From WHSW01 sp963705955 (GTDB taxonomy: Bacteria > Actinomycetota > Thermoleophilia > Solirubrobacterales > 70-9): a stretch of DNA of 64,000 nucleotides. Positions within the stretch are counted from its first letter, which is position 1. Every line of letters begins with the position of its first letter. A program made the position numbers and the translations under genes. Of this stretch, positions 1 through 8,159 are shown piece after piece. The DNA is taken from assembly GCA_963705955.1 (NCBI GenBank), contig CAVPLH010000001.1:186001-250000 (forward strand), given 5' to 3'. The notes below the pieces were generated by a model that was given only the letters and a program-made list of their open reading frames with translations, was not told the origin of the DNA and searched no databases.

Positions 1-79
1 CAGACATCTGGTCGAGCGCCTCGCGGTGGGCCGCCGCGCTCGATCCGTCGAGCCGGGCGATGCCGCAGATTCCGCACAT
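1..79 (-). CDS. asnB: Asparagine synthetase (glutamine-hydrolysing) / AsnB-type amidotransferase, N-terminus only
   Basis: Only the first 26 codons lie in the window; the rest continues beyond base 1. They read MCGICGIARLDGSS, the class II glutamine amidotransferase start in which Cys2 is the catalytic nucleophile that takes ammonia from glutamine. The ATG follows the sugar-transferase stop by 27 bp on the same strand, so the gene is probably third in a DUF354, sugar transferase, asnB operon. AsnB paralogs next to sugar transferases usually amidate surface-polysaccharide sugars rather than make free asparagine; that specific role is inference. The family call rests on the N-terminal motif alone. 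Confidence 0.8.
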   Translation of the reverse strand, partial: MCGICGIARLDGSSAAAHREALDQMS

Positions 80-106
80 CGCGCGGAGTCTGGCAGTTGG
101 ATCCGA

Positions 107-820
107 CTAGCCGCGGCGGCGGGTGAGCGCTCCGATCCCGCCCAGCGAGCGGCGGGCGATCCGAAGCGCGGTCGAGACGAGGACCTGGAAGTAGAGCGCG
201 GCGGAGCGATCGGCGATGTACTCGAGGTCGTGCGAGAGCTTGTCGCTCCAGGTCTCCTCGCGGCGGATCCGGGTCTGCGCGAAGCCGGTGACGCCGGGCC
301 TGACCACGAGCCGCTGCCAGTACTGGGGGATCTCCTCGGTGAGCTCGACCAGGAACGCGGGGCGCACCGGGCGCGGCCCGACGACGCTCATGTCGCCGAG
401 CAGGACGTTGACGAACTGGGGCAGCTCGTCGACATGCGTGGCGCGCAGCGCGCGTCCGAGCGTCGTCACCTCGTGACGGGTCCGGGCCGTCAGCTCGTCG
501 CCCAGATAGGGCCCGAGCCGGGTTTCCGCGTCCGCCGCCAGGGTGCGGAACTTGTACATCTGGAAGATCCGCCCGCCGCGACCGACCCGCGCCCCCCGGT
601 ACAGGATCGGCGGTCCGGAGCTCGCCCTGATCCCGATCGCCACCGCGGCGAACAGTGGCGAGCAGGCGACCAGCACGCCGGAGGCGATCGACACGTCGAG
701 CACCCGCAGCACGGCGTCGACGCCGCGGTCGCCGTACACGGCCTCCATGTCGGCGTAGGCGTGCAGCGCCGGTGCGGATGCCGGCGTCTGGCGTCCGGAT
801 GACCGTTCAGCGAGCGGCAA
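107..820 (-). CDS. Bacterial sugar transferase (undecaprenyl-phosphate glycosylphosphotransferase family)
   Basis: This is a short WcaJ/PglC-type enzyme that loads a sugar-1-phosphate onto a polyprenyl-phosphate carrier at the membrane, the first step of exopolysaccharide or glycan assembly. A hydrophobic segment near residues 40-68 precedes the cytosolic catalytic block with GPPILYRGARVG, MYKFRTL, THVDELPQ, LLGDMSVVGPRP and RPGVTGFAQ, all family hallmarks. The large N-terminal multi-span domain of WcaJ is absent. The frame opens with TTG at 820, overlapping the stop of the upstream gene by 14 bp. An ATG at 748 gives a 213-residue alternative; neither has a strong Shine-Dalgarno. Confidence 0.88.
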   Translation of the reverse strand: MPLAERSSGRQTPASAPALHAYADMEAVYGDRGVDAVLRVLDVSIASGVLVACSPLFAAVAIGIRASSGPPILYRGARVGRGGRIFQMYKFRTLAADAETRLGPYLGDELTARTRHEVTTLGRALRATHVDELPQFVNVLLGDMSVVGPRPVRPAFLVELTEEIPQYWQRLVVRPGVTGFAQTRIRREETWSDKLSHDLEYIADRSAALYFQVLVSTALRIARRSLGGIGALTRRRG

Positions 821-1820
821 CTGTCCCCAAGATCAGGTCGACGAGAATCTGCGGATCGCGGCGCGTGCGCTCGCCGTCGGCGGTGCGCTTGCGAAGCTCG
901 AGGGCGCCAGGATTCGTCAGCGGCCGGAGCATCCCGCCGCGGATCAACGCCTCGTCGACGCCTCCCATGCGACCACCATAGGTCGTGTAGACCGGGACGC
1001 CGAGAGCGACCGCCTCGCGGTTCATCGTCCCGCCCGCCGAGATCACCAGGTCCGAGTAGGCGATCAGGCTCTGGGCGTCGACGGCCCGCTCGGGGAGGAT
1101 CACCGAGGGCAGGTCGAGCGTGCGCACGAAGGTCCGCTGCTCCACGGTTCTGGGGAGGACGACGGCGTGAACGTCGCCGGCGTTGCCGAGCCGCATCAGG
1201 ACCTCCGGAAACAGGGGGTTCGACTTGCGGTGATAGACGGAGACGTCCGGAGGCGGGCGAAGCACGACCACGACCCGCTCGCGGTCGATGCCGAGCGCCT
1301 CGGGGACGCGGGGGTCGGGCTCGAAGTCGGCGAGGTAGTACTCCTCCTTCAGGCCCGGGAACTGGCGCAGCTTCTGCGGTCCGACGCCGAAATGGCGCAG
1401 CCGCTCGGCCGGGACCGACTCGGGGAAGATGACGCGGGTCGCGAGCCGGCACCCGACGTGGTGCTGGAGCATCGCGAACTCGTAATCGTGCATGTTCGCC
1501 TCCGGTATGCCGAGCAGCCGCGAGGCGATCGCGATGTCGTTCGAACCGTGGGCGACCGCGAGGTCGAACGAGCGCGGGCGTCCGAACCGGGTCATGCTCG
1601 TCGTCCGCTCGATCAGCCGAACGAGCTTGCGCGCCCGGGACGCGCCCCCGTGATGACCGATCGACGTGTGCTCGATCCCGTGCAGGGCCAGCAGCTGCTC
1701 CGTCTGGGTGTACTCGCGCGAGGTGACGAGGACGTCGTCACCGCGCGCCCGGAGGCGCTCGATGATCGGACGGAGGACGAGCACATGCGCCGGCCCGCTC
1801 ATGTCGACCCAGATCCGCAT
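807..1820 (-). CDS. DUF354 family protein (GT-B-like fold, probable glycosyltransferase/epimerase relative)
   Basis: A 337-residue protein beginning MRIWVDMSGPAHVLVLRPII, typical of DUF354, whose members resemble UDP-GlcNAc 2-epimerases and GT-B glycosyltransferases. Visible features are the HGSNDIAIASRLLGIP region and a C-terminal SDLVISAGGTMNREAVALGVPVY segment matching the nucleotide-sugar-binding part of GT-B proteins. Function is unproven. It leads a probable surface-glycan operon with the overlapping sugar transferase and an AsnB-type enzyme. The ATG at 1820 is preferred over upstream in-frame codons because a TAAGTT box lies 7 nt before it. Confidence 0.75.
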   Translation of the reverse strand: MRIWVDMSGPAHVLVLRPIIERLRARGDDVLVTSREYTQTEQLLALHGIEHTSIGHHGGASRARKLVRLIERTTSMTRFGRPRSFDLAVAHGSNDIAIASRLLGIPEANMHDYEFAMLQHHVGCRLATRVIFPESVPAERLRHFGVGPQKLRQFPGLKEEYYLADFEPDPRVPEALGIDRERVVVVLRPPPDVSVYHRKSNPLFPEVLMRLGNAGDVHAVVLPRTVEQRTFVRTLDLPSVILPERAVDAQSLIAYSDLVISAGGTMNREAVALGVPVYTTYGGRMGGVDEALIRGGMLRPLTNPGALELRKRTADGERTRRDPQILVDLILGTVAAR

Positions 1821-1827
1821 GCGGCGA

Positions 1828-1833
1828 AACTTA
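1828..1833 (-). promoter_or_regulatory. -10 box TAAGTT, predicted leaderless promoter of the DUF354 gene
   Basis: TAAGTT on the minus strand ends 7 nt before the ATG at 1820. This is the TAnnnT-(7-9)-start layout seen repeatedly in this window, predicting transcription from the start codon itself. Confidence 0.45.
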
Positions 1834-1897
1834 CGCGGCCCGGCGGGGGTTGTGAGAGCCGGGGGATCAATCCGAGGCTCCGAAAGGAAGGTCATCC

Positions 1898-2512
1898 ATG
1901 CAGGAGCACAAGAGGAGGAAGCTGCCATCGCCGGCGATGCTGGTCGCAATCGTCGCCTTGGTGGTCGGGCTGACCGGCTCCGCGGTCGCCCTGAAGGGCA
2001 AGAACTCGGTGAAGTCGAACGACATCGCGCCAAGCGCGGTCAAGGGAAGCGACATCCACAAGCAGGCGATCAAGCCGCCGTCGCTGAACCTGTTCCAGAC
2101 CAAGGGCCTCACCGGGCCGATGTCGACGGCCTCGAATGCGCCGGTCGACCTCGGTGGGCCGAGCGTCACGGTCAAGGTCCCGAGGACCGGGCTCGTCGCG
2201 CTCTACGCGAGGGTCACCGGACAGGTCAACGGCGGTGGCCAGAACTCGAACGCGCAGGTGCATCTGTTCGAGCCCACGTTGCTCCCGAACAGCCCGGCGA
2301 TCATGCAGTTCACGGGGAGCGATCTCCAGACCCGCTTCACGGTCCCCGGCCAGGGTGACGTCGGCGGGGTCGCGAGCCCGGTCCGCGGCGGGTTTCTCGT
2401 CTTCTCGCCGGTCAACCCGGGCAAGTACACGTTCGCGCTCCGCTACAGCAACCAGGGCGGCGGGGCAGCGACGTTCACGAACGCCGGCATCTGGGCCGGG
2501 GTCGTGCAGTAA
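1898..2512 (+). CDS. Secreted protein of unknown function with N-terminal KNSV-type segment
   Basis: 204 residues. A basic start and hydrophobic stretch (about residues 12-31, ending GSAVA) form a signal peptide or N-terminal anchor. Then comes KNSVKSNDIAPSAVKGSDI, a short imperfect repeat I associate with exported proteins of Thermoleophilia. The remainder is rich in beta-strand-like hydrophobic/Gly segments (VPRTGLVALYARVTG, GGFLVFSPVNPGKYTFALRY), suggesting a jelly-roll-like extracellular domain. ATG is preceded by a GAAAGGAAGG Shine-Dalgarno. It converges on glyA with one base between stops. No function can be assigned. Confidence 0.75.
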   Translation: MQEHKRRKLPSPAMLVAIVALVVGLTGSAVALKGKNSVKSNDIAPSAVKGSDIHKQAIKPPSLNLFQTKGLTGPMSTASNAPVDLGGPSVTVKVPRTGLVALYARVTGQVNGGGQNSNAQVHLFEPTLLPNSPAIMQFTGSDLQTRFTVPGQGDVGGVASPVRGGFLVFSPVNPGKYTFALRYSNQGGGAATFTNAGIWAGVVQ

Positions 2513-2513
2513 C

Positions 2514-3800
2514 TCAGACCGAGGTCGGCGAAAGCTGGGGATAGAGCGGATACCGCCCCATCAGGGAGCGGGTCCGCTCGCCCAGCGCCTCGCGCTCGGA
2601 CTCGAACTCGTCCGAGAGCGCGACGGCGATCACCTGCGCGATCTCGCGCATGTCTTCCTCGACGAGCCCCCGCGTGGTCAGGGCCGGAGTCCCGATCCGC
2701 AGCCCGGAGGGGTTCATCGGCGGCCGCTCGTCGAACGGGATCGCGTTGCGGTTGACCGTGATCCCGACCTGCTCGAGACGCTTTTCCGCGGTCTTGCCGT
2801 CGAGCCCCGTCGGGCCGAGGTCGACGAGCACGAGATGCACGTCGGTGCCGCCGGTCAGCACCTCGACCCGGTTCGCGACCAGCTCGTCGGCGAACGCCTG
2901 CGCGTTGGCGACGGTCTGGCGCTGGCGGAGGCGGAAGGGCTCGGATTGGGCGATCCCGAGCGCCACCGCCTTGGCGGCGATGATGTGCATCAGCGGGCCA
3001 CCCTGCTGACCGGGGAAGATCGCCCGGTTGATCTGCTTGGCGATCTCCTCGTCGTTGCAGAGGATCATCCCGCTGCGCGGGCCGCAGAGGGTCTTGTGGA
3101 CCGTTGTCGTCGTCACATGCGCGTGCTCGACCGGGTTCGGGTGCTCGCCGGCGGCGACGAGGCCGGCGAAATGGGCCATGTCGACGACCAGCTTCGCCCC
3201 GACCGAGTCGGCAATCGCGCGGAAGGCGGCGAAGTCGAGATGGCGCGGGTAGGCCGACCAGCCGGCGACGATCACCTTCGGCCTGTGCTCGTTCGCGAGC
3301 CTCTCGACCTCATCCATGTCGCAGCGGTAGTCCTCGCGGCGCACGTGGTAGGCGACGACCTCGTACAGCTTCCCGGAGACGTTCAGCTTCATCCCGTGGG
3401 TCAGGTGCCCACCGTGATCGAGCGCCATCCCCATGATCGTGTCGCCAGGGTCGAGCAGCGCCATGTAGGCGGCGTTGTTGGCCTGGGCCCCGGCGTGCGC
3501 CTGCACGTTCGCGTACCCGGCGCCGAACAGCTCCAGCGCCCGGTCGATCGCGAGTTGCTCGGCGACGTCGACCTCCTCGCAGCCGCCGTAGTAGCGCCGT
3601 CCCGGATAGCCCTCGGCGTACTTGTTGGTGAGCACCGAGCCGGCGGCGTCGAGCACCGCCTGGGGGACGAAGTTCTCCGACGCGATCATCTCGAGCGTCG
3701 ACTGCTGGCGCTCCAGCTCGCGCCTCAGCACCTCCGCGATCGCCGGGTCGACCTCGGCCAACGGCGCGGTCTGGAAGTCGTCGGGCAGCTCGAACGCCAT
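2514..3800 (-). CDS. glyA: Serine hydroxymethyltransferase
   Basis: A PLP enzyme that converts serine and tetrahydrofolate to glycine and 5,10-methylene-THF, the main source of one-carbon units. The 428-residue length is normal. Hallmarks are SENFVPQAVL near residue 41, the KYAEGYPGRRYYGG substrate loop near 60-73, VVDMAHFAGLVAAG near 206, and the PLP-binding Lys236 in TTTVHKTLCGPR. The ATG at 3800 is chosen over a TTG-like codon 18 bp upstream because it fits the family start and has a TATCGT box 8 nt before it. It stands at the edge of the prfA-prmC-tsaC region, as in many actinobacteria. Confidence 0.97.
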   Translation of the reverse strand: MAFELPDDFQTAPLAEVDPAIAEVLRRELERQQSTLEMIASENFVPQAVLDAAGSVLTNKYAEGYPGRRYYGGCEEVDVAEQLAIDRALELFGAGYANVQAHAGAQANNAAYMALLDPGDTIMGMALDHGGHLTHGMKLNVSGKLYEVVAYHVRREDYRCDMDEVERLANEHRPKVIVAGWSAYPRHLDFAAFRAIADSVGAKLVVDMAHFAGLVAAGEHPNPVEHAHVTTTTVHKTLCGPRSGMILCNDEEIAKQINRAIFPGQQGGPLMHIIAAKAVALGIAQSEPFRLRQRQTVANAQAFADELVANRVEVLTGGTDVHLVLVDLGPTGLDGKTAEKRLEQVGITVNRNAIPFDERPPMNPSGLRIGTPALTTRGLVEEDMREIAQVIAVALSDEFESEREALGERTRSLMGRYPLYPQLSPTSV

Positions 3801-3808
3801 CGAGCGCG

Positions 3809-3814
3809 ACGATA
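3809..3814 (-). promoter_or_regulatory. -10 box TATCGT, predicted leaderless promoter of glyA
   Basis: Minus-strand TATCGT ends 8 nt before the glyA ATG. It is one of the weaker members of the TAnnnT set because its interior differs from TAGRCT. Confidence 0.35.
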
Positions 3815-3843
3815 GCACCGCGCTCAGCGCCTCTGACCGCGAT

Positions 3844-3849
3844 TAGGCT
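3844..3849 (+). promoter_or_regulatory. -10 box TAGGCT, predicted leaderless promoter of the NTF2-like gene
   Basis: TAGGCT lies 7 nt before the GTG start at 3857, with no Shine-Dalgarno in between. The same hexamer precedes the membrane-protein gene and the SDR gene elsewhere in the window. Confidence 0.5.
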
Positions 3850-3856
3850 GGCGTTT

Positions 3857-4246
3857 GTGAGCGAGCAGAACGTCGAGATCGTTCGCGCCGGTTTCGATGC
3901 GCTCGCGAGCGGCGGCGTCGAGGCCCTGATCGAGCTGATTCCGCCCGACTTCGAGCTCACGACGCTGCCGCAGGTCGCCTCCGAGCCCGGTACCTACCGG
4001 GGGCACGACGGGCTTCGCCGCTACTTCGAGGAGTTCGAGGACGCGATGGACGACGTCCGGGTCGAGCCGCACGACTTCCACGACCTCGGCGACCGGGTAG
4101 CGGTCGAGTTCACGCTCCGCGCGCGGGGGCGCACGACGGGAATCGAGACGGCGATCGACGCGGTGCAGCTCTGGGACGTCAGCGGCGGGGTCCCGCGCCG
4201 CGTCACGGTGTATCCGGATCTGGAGTCTGCGCGAGCAGCCGACTGA
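3857..4246 (+). CDS. NTF2/SnoaL-like fold protein
   Basis: 129 residues with the cone-shaped NTF2/SnoaL fold signature: MSEQNVEIVRAGFDALASGG at the N-terminus, a YRGHDGLRRYFEEF segment and alternating strands to the end. Members act as small isomerases, hydrolases or ligand-binding modules; substrate cannot be read from sequence. GTG is the only plausible start and sits 7 nt after a TAGGCT box. The 3' end overlaps the convergent tsaC gene (by about 44 bp if a frameshift in tsaC is corrected, 226 bp if not). Confidence 0.8.
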   Translation: MSEQNVEIVRAGFDALASGGVEALIELIPPDFELTTLPQVASEPGTYRGHDGLRRYFEEFEDAMDDVRVEPHDFHDLGDRVAVEFTLRARGRTTGIETAIDAVQLWDVSGGVPRRVTVYPDLESARAAD

Positions 4247-4854
4247 CGGACGGCGGCGGGCATCGCACCCTCGCGGAGCACGATCGGCGGTTCGGCGCGC
4301 TCGAAGCCGGTCAGATCGACGACGGTCGACGGCGAGCCGCCGAGCGCGCCCCCGTCGATCGCCAGGTCGGCAGCGGCGACGATCGACGCATCGAGGTCCT
4401 CGAAGCGGCTCGCCGGCGGCTCCCCGGAGCGGTTGGCGCTGGTCTGCAGGAGTGGGCACATCGCACCCGCGAGCGGACCGCCGATCAGCCTCACGCCAAG
4501 CCGTTCGGGGTGCTCGCGGCAGGCGAGCGGATAGCGCCGCTCGGGGTTCGCGACGACCAGCGTGACCGGGCCCGGGAGCAGTGCCGCGATCGCCTCCCGG
4601 GTGCGGGGGCCGAGGCTCGAGATCAGCTCACGCATCGCCAGCGGCGAGAAGTAGAGGACCGCCGACGGCTTGCCCTCGTCGCGGCCCTTGAGCGCGTGGA
4701 TGCGATCGATCGCCGGCGCCCGAAGCGGGTCGCAGGCGAGCCCGTAGAGGCCGTCGGCGGGGAAGACCGCGATCCCGCCCGAGCCGATCACCCGCTCGAG
4801 CGCCGCTCGGGCCGCGGCCGCTCCGTCGGCCTCGATCGAGATCCTCTCGGTCAT
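4203..4854 (-). CDS. tsaC: Threonylcarbamoyl-AMP synthase (TsaC/Sua5/YciO family), C-terminal frame disturbed
   Basis: This enzyme makes threonylcarbamoyl-AMP from threonine, bicarbonate and ATP for the universal tRNA t6A37 modification. IAVFPADGLYGLACDP, the KGRDEGKPSAVL loop, LLPGPVTLVV and TSANRSGEPP are family hallmarks. The ATG shares a base with the prmC stop (TGATG), indicating coupled translation. As sequenced, the frame runs on to 4021, antisense to the NTF2-like gene. Removing one base near 4249-4252 gives a natural ending (REGAMPAAVVSRLLAQTPDP then stop at 4203), which I prefer. Confidence 0.85.
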
Positions 4855-5693
4855 CACTCGCGGCCCACGACGACGCGCTCGATCGCGGCGAGGTCGGCGC
4901 GGCGCTCGACCCGCTCGAAGCCGGCGCGCCGGACCAGCTCGGCGACGGTCGCGGCCTGGCCCGCGCCGACCTCGAGCGCGATCGCGGCGGTCGGCGACTC
5001 GGCGAGCGCCAGCAGGCCGAGCAGCGACTCGATCGCCTCGAGCCCGGTTGGTCCCGAAACGAGCGCCGCGCGCGGCTCGAAGCGGGCGATCTCCGGCGCG
5101 AGGCGGGCCCAATCCCTTTCGCTCACGTACGGCAGGTTGGCGACGACGAGGTCGAAGCCCCCGTCCGGCGGCAGCGTCCCGTGCCCGAAACGGACCCGAG
5201 CCGAAAGCCCGAGACGGTCGGCGTTCGCCTGCGCGGCGGCGAGCGCTTCGAGCGAGCTGTCGGTGGCCACGACCTCGGCGTCCGGGAGCTCGTCGGCGAT
5301 CGCAAGCGCGACCGCCCCGGAGCCGGTGCCGACGTCGAGGACCCGGGCGGGGCGGAGCTCGAGCGCGACCTCGACCAGCAACTCGGTCTCCGGGCGCGGC
5401 ACCAGCACCCTTCGATCGACAGCGAGCTCGATCCTTCGGAACCCCTTGTGGCCGAGGATGTAGGCGACAGGCTCGCGGCGGACCCGCCTACGCACCATGG
5501 CGCCGAACGCGCGCCCGGCCCGTGCGTCGATCCCGTCGCCCGGTGCGGCGGCGATCGCGGCGCGATCCCGGCCCGTCGCCGCGGCCAGGAGCAGCTCGGC
5601 GTCGAGCCGCGGCGTCTCGACCCCGGCGGCGGCGAGCGCGTCCGTCGCCGCCGCGAGCGCCTCGCGGACGGAGCCGGCGACGAGCGCGGTCAC
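4854..5693 (-). CDS. prmC: Peptide chain release factor N5-glutamine methyltransferase
   Basis: PrmC (HemK) methylates the Gln of the GGQ motif in release factors using SAM, increasing termination efficiency; its target gene prfA is immediately upstream. 279 residues with the N-terminal helical domain (TPRLDAELLLAAATG), the YILGHKGFRR and VLVPRPETELLVE segments, SAM motif I VLDVGTGSGAVALA near residue 118, and NLPYVSE at the active site. The usual motif is NPPY, so the second residue (Leu) is atypical. GTG start; 51 bp after prfA; stop overlaps the tsaC start. Confidence 0.95.
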   Translation of the reverse strand: MTALVAGSVREALAAATDALAAAGVETPRLDAELLLAAATGRDRAAIAAAPGDGIDARAGRAFGAMVRRRVRREPVAYILGHKGFRRIELAVDRRVLVPRPETELLVEVALELRPARVLDVGTGSGAVALAIADELPDAEVVATDSSLEALAAAQANADRLGLSARVRFGHGTLPPDGGFDLVVANLPYVSERDWARLAPEIARFEPRAALVSGPTGLEAIESLLGLLALAESPTAAIALEVGAGQAATVAELVRRAGFERVERRADLAAIERVVVGRE

Positions 5694-5744
5694 GAGCGCC
5701 CTCTCGCCACGCTCGACACCCCCGCGTCTGCCGTCGCCGCCACC

Positions 5745-6818
5745 TCAGCCGGCGCCCGCGGTCTGCGCCTCCAGCCGGGCCCGCTTCTCCTCCGCGGCCA
5801 GCGCCGAGGTGAACTCGCGGAGGTCGCCGGCCAGCACTTCGTCGAGGTTGTGCGCGGTGAGCTTGATCCGATGGTCGGTGACGCGGCCCTGGGGAAAGTT
5901 GTAGGTGCGGACCTTCTCCGATCGCTCTCCGGTGCCGACCTGCGAACGGCGGTCGGCCGCGATCTCGGCTCGCTGCGCCTCGAGCGCCCGCTCGTAGAGG
6001 CGCGCGCGCATCACCCGCATCGCCTTCTCGCGGTTCTGAAGCTGGGACTTCTCATCCTGCATCGAGACGACGATCCCGCTCGGATTGTGGGTGAGCCGTA
6101 CCGCGGAGTCGGTCGTGTTGACCGACTGCCCGCCGGGGCCGGACGAGCGGTAGACGTCGACCTGAAGGTCCTCCGGCGCGATCTCGACCTCGACCTCCTC
6201 GGCCTCGGGCAGCACGGCAACGGTCGCGGTCGAGGTGTGGATCCGGCCCTGTGACTCCGTCTTCGGAACCCGTTGCACGCGGTGCGTCCCGCCCTCGTAC
6301 TTGAACACCGAGTAGGCACCGTCACCACGGATCTCGAAGGTGACGTCCTTGAACCCGCCGACCTCCGCGGCCGACTGGGAGAGGGTCTCGACCTCGAACC
6401 CCCGTTCCTCCGCGTAGCGGGTCAGCATCCTGAACAGGTCGCCCGCGAACAGCGCCGCCTCGTCACCCCCGGCGCCCGAACGGATCTCGATGATCACGCT
6501 CTTCGCGTCGTTGGGGTCGCGCTCGACCATCGCGAGGCGGATCGCGTCCTCGAGCCCGCGGAGGCGATCGGGCGCCTCGGCGACGAGCCGGCGCAGCTCC
6601 TCGTCCTCACCGCCCTCGGCGAGCAGCTCCTCGGCCCCCTCGAGGTCGCCGCGCAGCTGCCGCCACTCGGTCGCGAGCTCGTGCGCGGGCTCGAGCTCGC
6701 TGTACTCGCGCCCGACCTCGGCGTAGCGCCGGCGGTCGGAGATCACCTCCGGATCGGCCATCAGTCCCTGGAGCTCGGTGAAGCGGCCCTCGAGCTGCTC
6801 GACCAGCTTCTCGATCAT
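5745..6818 (-). CDS. prfA: Peptide chain release factor 1
   Basis: RF1 reads UAA and UAG and triggers peptide release in the ribosome. 357 residues, normal length. The GGQ catalytic motif is at residues 229-231 (SSGPGGQSVNTTDS) and the codon-recognition PxT motif is PKT at 185-187, which separates RF1 from RF2. GAGGDEAALFAGDLFRMY-like sequence near 116-131 is the conserved domain-2 segment. The ATG at 6818 gives the family N-terminus MIEKLVEQLEGRF; a longer open frame upstream is antisense-style read-through over the DUF1385 gene. Member of rpmE-yqhQ-prfA-prmC-tsaC. Confidence 0.97.
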   Translation of the reverse strand: MIEKLVEQLEGRFTELQGLMADPEVISDRRRYAEVGREYSELEPAHELATEWRQLRGDLEGAEELLAEGGEDEELRRLVAEAPDRLRGLEDAIRLAMVERDPNDAKSVIIEIRSGAGGDEAALFAGDLFRMLTRYAEERGFEVETLSQSAAEVGGFKDVTFEIRGDGAYSVFKYEGGTHRVQRVPKTESQGRIHTSTATVAVLPEAEEVEVEIAPEDLQVDVYRSSGPGGQSVNTTDSAVRLTHNPSGIVVSMQDEKSQLQNREKAMRVMRARLYERALEAQRAEIAADRRSQVGTGERSEKVRTYNFPQGRVTDHRIKLTAHNLDEVLAGDLREFTSALAAEEKRARLEAQTAGAG

Positions 6819-6829
6819 CGCGGTCTTCG

Positions 6830-7903
6830 TCAGGCGACGATCTCGATCGGCTCGGCCTGGTCGGCGGCCTCGGCCGGGTTCTCGACCGCGAGCACTGCCT
6901 CGAGCGAGGCGATCGCGACCGCGAGCTGGTCGCGGTCGGGCTCGCGCGTGGTCAGGTTCTGGAGCATCAGGCCGGGCCACATCAGCGCGCGCACCCACCG
7001 CTTGCGCCGGTTCTTGCCCGCCCACTTGATCACCTCGTAGGAGAGCCCCGCGATCAGGGGGATGCCGAGGATCCGCGAGAGGACCAGCCAGTACCAGGCG
7101 GGGAGGCCGATCGGCGCGAAGACGAAGATCGCCAGCACCATGACGATCAGCAGGAAGCTGGTTCCGCAGCGGGGGTGAAGCCTCGAGTAGAGCTCGGCGC
7201 GCTCCGGCACGAGCCGGTCGCCGGCCTCGAAGCAGGAGATCGTCTTGTGCTCGGCGCCGTGGTACTCGAACACGCGCCGCAGGTCGGAGAGGCGGCTGAT
7301 CAGGACGATGTAGCCGATGAAGATCGCCGTCCGCAGGACGCCTTCGACGAGCCAGAAGAGCACCGGCGAACCGAGCTGGTCCTTGATCAGGCTGGTGGCG
7401 CCGACGGGAACGACGAAGAAGAGGCCGATCGCAAGCGCGACCGAGAGCACGATCGTCAGCCCCCAGGTAAAGCCGCCGATCTCCTGTGGCTCCTCCCCCT
7501 CCTCGCCCTCGAGCTGTGCGTTGGCGGAGATCGCGAGCGCCCGGAAGCCGATCTTCAGCGACTCGCCGAGCGCGACGACGCCCCGGATCACCGGCAGCCG
7601 CAGCAGACGGTGGCGCTTCGCCCATGAGACGAGCGGTTCGGAGGTGACCTCGATCCCGCCGAGCGGCCCGTCCGGCCCGTCGGGGCCCGGCTTCCGGACC
7701 GCGACGGCCCAGGTCGAGATGCCGCGCATCATCACCCCCTCGAGCACCGCCTGGCCACCGACCGGAGCGTCCCGGGAGGCGACCGGCATACCGTCGGGCA
7801 TCCGGGCGGTCTGCAGATTCGGCGCCGACCCGTCGGTCGCCGCGGTCGAGGCCGAACGGCCGTCGAGCCCGGTCTCGGCTGGGCGGCCGTTGGCGGCGCT
7901 CAT
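6830..7903 (-). CDS. DUF1385 (YqhQ-type) multi-pass membrane protein
   Basis: 357 residues of the DUF1385 family, typically encoded between rpmE and prfA in Gram-positive bacteria. After a disordered N-terminus of about 48 residues come GGQAVLEGVMMRG and RHRLLRLPVIRGVVAL, then hydrophobic segments at about 145-170, 180-205, 255-290, and the FEYHGAEHKTISCFEAG motif whose conserved His/Glu/Cys suggest a metal or redox site. Function is unknown in the family. ATG at 7903 lies 11 bp after the rpmE stop; its own stop is 11 bp before prfA. Confidence 0.9.
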   Translation of the reverse strand: MSAANGRPAETGLDGRSASTAATDGSAPNLQTARMPDGMPVASRDAPVGGQAVLEGVMMRGISTWAVAVRKPGPDGPDGPLGGIEVTSEPLVSWAKRHRLLRLPVIRGVVALGESLKIGFRALAISANAQLEGEEGEEPQEIGGFTWGLTIVLSVALAIGLFFVVPVGATSLIKDQLGSPVLFWLVEGVLRTAIFIGYIVLISRLSDLRRVFEYHGAEHKTISCFEAGDRLVPERAELYSRLHPRCGTSFLLIVMVLAIFVFAPIGLPAWYWLVLSRILGIPLIAGLSYEVIKWAGKNRRKRWVRALMWPGLMLQNLTTREPDRDQLAVAIASLEAVLAVENPAEAADQAEPIEIVA

Positions 7904-7914
7904 CGCCGGCTCGG

Positions 7915-8124
7915 CTAGCCGCGCCGGCTGCGGGCCGCTCGGCGCTTGAAGCGCTCGACGCGCCCGCCTGTGTCGACGAGCTTCTGCTTGCCGGTGTAGA
8001 ACGGGTGACAGGCGGAGCAGATCTCGACGTGAAGCTCGGGCTTCGTCGAGCGCGTGTAGAACTCGTTGCCGCACGAGCAACGCACGTGCGACAGGCCGTA
8101 CTCGGGATGAATTGCGGTCTTCAT
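7915..8124 (-). CDS. rpmE: 50S ribosomal protein L31, zinc-binding type
   Basis: 69 residues, MKTAIHPEYGLSHVRCSCGNEF at the start. Cys16, Cys18, Cys36 and Cys39 (RCSCGN and ICSACHPFYTG) form the zinc site of the C+ type of L31; zinc-free paralogs under Zur control lack these. C-terminal FKRRAARSRR is a basic rRNA-binding tail. First gene of the operon running into release-factor genes. A TAGAAT box 8 nt upstream of the ATG predicts a leaderless transcript. Confidence 0.97.
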   Translation of the reverse strand: MKTAIHPEYGLSHVRCSCGNEFYTRSTKPELHVEICSACHPFYTGKQKLVDTGGRVERFKRRAARSRRG

Positions 8125-8132
8125 CGCCTCAG

Positions 8133-8138
8133 ATTCTA
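8133..8138 (-). promoter_or_regulatory. -10 box TAGAAT, predicted leaderless promoter of the rpmE operon
   Basis: TAGAAT on the minus strand is 8 nt from the rpmE ATG. The 35-bp gap to the divergent stress-protein gene also holds the opposite-facing TAGTCT box, making a compact divergent promoter pair. Confidence 0.5.
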
Positions 8139-8146
8139 GCGACGCA

Positions 8147-8152
8147 TAGTCT
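8147..8152 (+). promoter_or_regulatory. -10 box TAGTCT, predicted leaderless promoter of the universal stress protein gene
   Basis: TAGTCT precedes the GTG at 8160 by 7 nt. No ribosome-binding sequence is present before the GTG. Confidence 0.45.
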
Positions 8153-8159
8153 TGCCGCC

